Part shown: positions 63,004-64,000 of the stretch, piece after piece
How the letters are laid out: each line of letters begins with the position of its first letter
Numbering within the stretch: position 1 is the first letter of the stretch
Source of the DNA: Nothopassalora personata
Taxonomy: Eukaryota; Ascomycota; Dothideomycetes; Mycosphaerellales; Mycosphaerellaceae
DNA: 64,000 nucleotides
Assembly: GCA_033816765.1 (NCBI GenBank)
Contig: CM066289.1
Coordinates: 4,526,001 to 4,590,000, forward strand
Direction of reading: 5' to 3'
The notes under the pieces: model-generated
Databases searched by the model: none
Told to the model about the DNA's origin: nothing
What the model saw: only the letters and a program-made list of their open reading frames with translations
Translations under genes and position numbers: made by a program

Positions 63004-63249
63004 CTACGCTATTACGTAATCTGATTTACCGGTCCCGGGACCGGTAAATGTAACTCTACTAACTAAGGTCTAACTAAGGTAAGAACACCCTATAAAGTGA
63101 AGTCTAGATAACCGAATCGGCTTAATAAACTAAAGGGCATGTGCAATACATGCCTAAGGGAAGTAAACTCCGTACGCTATTACTAACTAATTAGTTCTTA
63201 GCCTCGATCCTACTAAACCGTGAAATTTCGGCTACTAAAAGGTTATAAG

Positions 63250-63830
63250 GCCTAACCTATAGCTTCTTAGGTTCCGGTTTAGGATACGATCCCCTTTCGT
63301 TAACTCCTATAGGTAGTACGTCGTCGTCGGCGATAGGCTCGATCTCGTTCAAATTACTACTGTCTTCGCTATTAGCGACGCTATTAGCGACTTCTCCCTC
63401 CCCTATTACGAGATTAATCCTATTATCTAGGCCTAGTACTCCTATGTTATCCGGGCGAAGCTCTAGAACTAGCTTAAGGTTTTCTCGTGCCTAAATACCC
63501 TTTATTAGCGTGCTATTAAGTTCCTTAAGAATATAGGTACTAAACTCCCTAGAGACACTAGACACCCGATATAGACCTTACTATCGGTAACCGATCTTAC
63601 GTGAGAAGTCATCCTTATATAGCTTATCGAATCTTATAATAAGGTTGCCCTTCTAGAAACTAATAAAGTTAACATTCCGGTAAGAATTAAAGTAGTCCTT
63701 ACTAAGTTCTCTTAGCCGCTTCCTTCGAGTATATAGCTCTTCTAAACTAAGGTCTCGAGCCTAGAGTTAACGCGCACGTATAGTAAGTAGGTCCTTAGTT
63801 GTCCTTACCGATCCCTATTAATAATTAGCC
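63250..63830 (-). mobile_element. RIP-degraded gypsy remnant (probable integrase C-terminus)
   Basis: Minus-strand translation across stops reads DLSLEELYTRRKRLRELSKD, then KGNLIIRFDKLYKDDF and GLYRVSSVSREFSTYILKEL. This resembles the end of gypsy integrases, where a rod-like basic helix is followed by a GPYxV block (GxYRV here) before the C-terminus. No catalytic residues are in the window. RIP stops are frequent. The sequence from 63,050 to 63,250 and from 63,830 to the window end is RIP-mutated and unassigned. Confidence 0.45.
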
Positions 63831-64000
63831 TACGTCGGGTACTTAACCTCAATTAGTAGAATCGTGCAATAGCTATATAGGACCTAAGCTAGCGTTATTC
63901 TAGTAGTACGACAGGTCGTAGTCCTATTAGCCTATAACACAGCGGGTACCTATTACTCCTATCCGCGGTATGTATTCCTTATAAGCTTTGCTAACGCTAT

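Larger units (their letters stand above)
52419..63049 (-). mobile_element. Unclassified terminal-inverted-repeat element, split by the intact retrotransposon
   Basis: The left end (from 52419) and the reverse complement of the right end (to 63049) share TTTACCGGTCCCGGGACCG, then TTACGTAAT and GCGTAGTA at the same spacing, giving ~45-bp inverted ends. The right end is a perfect 26-bp palindrome (63024-63049); the left is a near-perfect one. Without the gypsy insertion and its target duplication the element is about 4.28 kb. One long ORF, now broken by RIP, fills the minus strand. No clear target-site duplication is visible at the outer ends, so the exact ends are uncertain. RIP depletion of CpA is strong. 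Class unknown. Confidence 0.6.

Overview
The window is nuclear DNA of a filamentous ascomycete (Pezizomycotina). Spliceosomal introns of about 55-110 bp interrupt compact genes, and the repeats carry the signature of repeat-induced point mutation (RIP). A dothideomycete would fit, but the sequence alone does not prove the class.

Layout. (1) Positions 1-1.77 kb are a RIP-degraded Ty3/gypsy fragment. (2) Positions about 1.9-26.5 kb are a gene island with normal base composition. It holds intact housekeeping genes: a mitochondrial Bax-inhibitor/GHITM-like protein, an F-box protein, the exon-junction protein Y14, a PLP serine racemase/threonine dehydratase, eIF3i, trifunctional C1-tetrahydrofolate synthase and a TDG/MUG-type DNA glycosylase. 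Decayed accessory genes lie between them: an SRPK-like kinase, an RBR ubiquitin ligase, an M35-like metallopeptidase, an arylsulfotransferase-like gene and glycine-rich secreted proteins. The two ends of the island carry the same ~130-bp sequence in inverted orientation. (3) Positions 26.6-56.2 kb are a nested block of RIP-mutated transposons in which CpA/TpG are nearly absent while CpG remains, so Gln and Trp codons have become stops. I could delimit a complete 7.5-kb gypsy element (411-bp LTRs, TSD ATATA), a complete 6.85-kb gypsy element (184-bp LTRs, TSD CTAAG), two related elements with 380-397-bp LTRs, a fourth gypsy family with 198-bp LTRs, two solo LTRs with perfect TSDs, a copia-like gag remnant, a tRNA-like sequence and an unclassified element with terminal inverted repeats. 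(4) Positions 56,176-62,522 are an intact, un-RIPped gypsy chromovirus on the minus strand. Its 496-bp LTRs read as identical and its TSD is GTACT. It sits inside the terminal-inverted-repeat element. (5) Positions 62.5-64 kb are the rest of that element and another gypsy remnant.

Most interesting signals. (a) A small coiled-coil ORF with a short Cys motif lies antisense to gag-pol, between pol and the 3' LTR, in three copies from two related gypsy families. (b) The intact element has a textbook -1 frameshift signal: a GGGAAAT heptamer, a 4-nt spacer and a 9-bp stem-loop. It also has a possible self-priming binding site. (c) The unclassified element has palindromic ends and a long ORF I cannot place. 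(d) RIP-compatible stop codons occur in single-copy genes next to the repeats.

Together the window shows a two-speed chromosome segment. Core genes for translation, one-carbon metabolism and DNA repair lie beside transposons that were silenced by mutation, while one retrotransposon has escaped.
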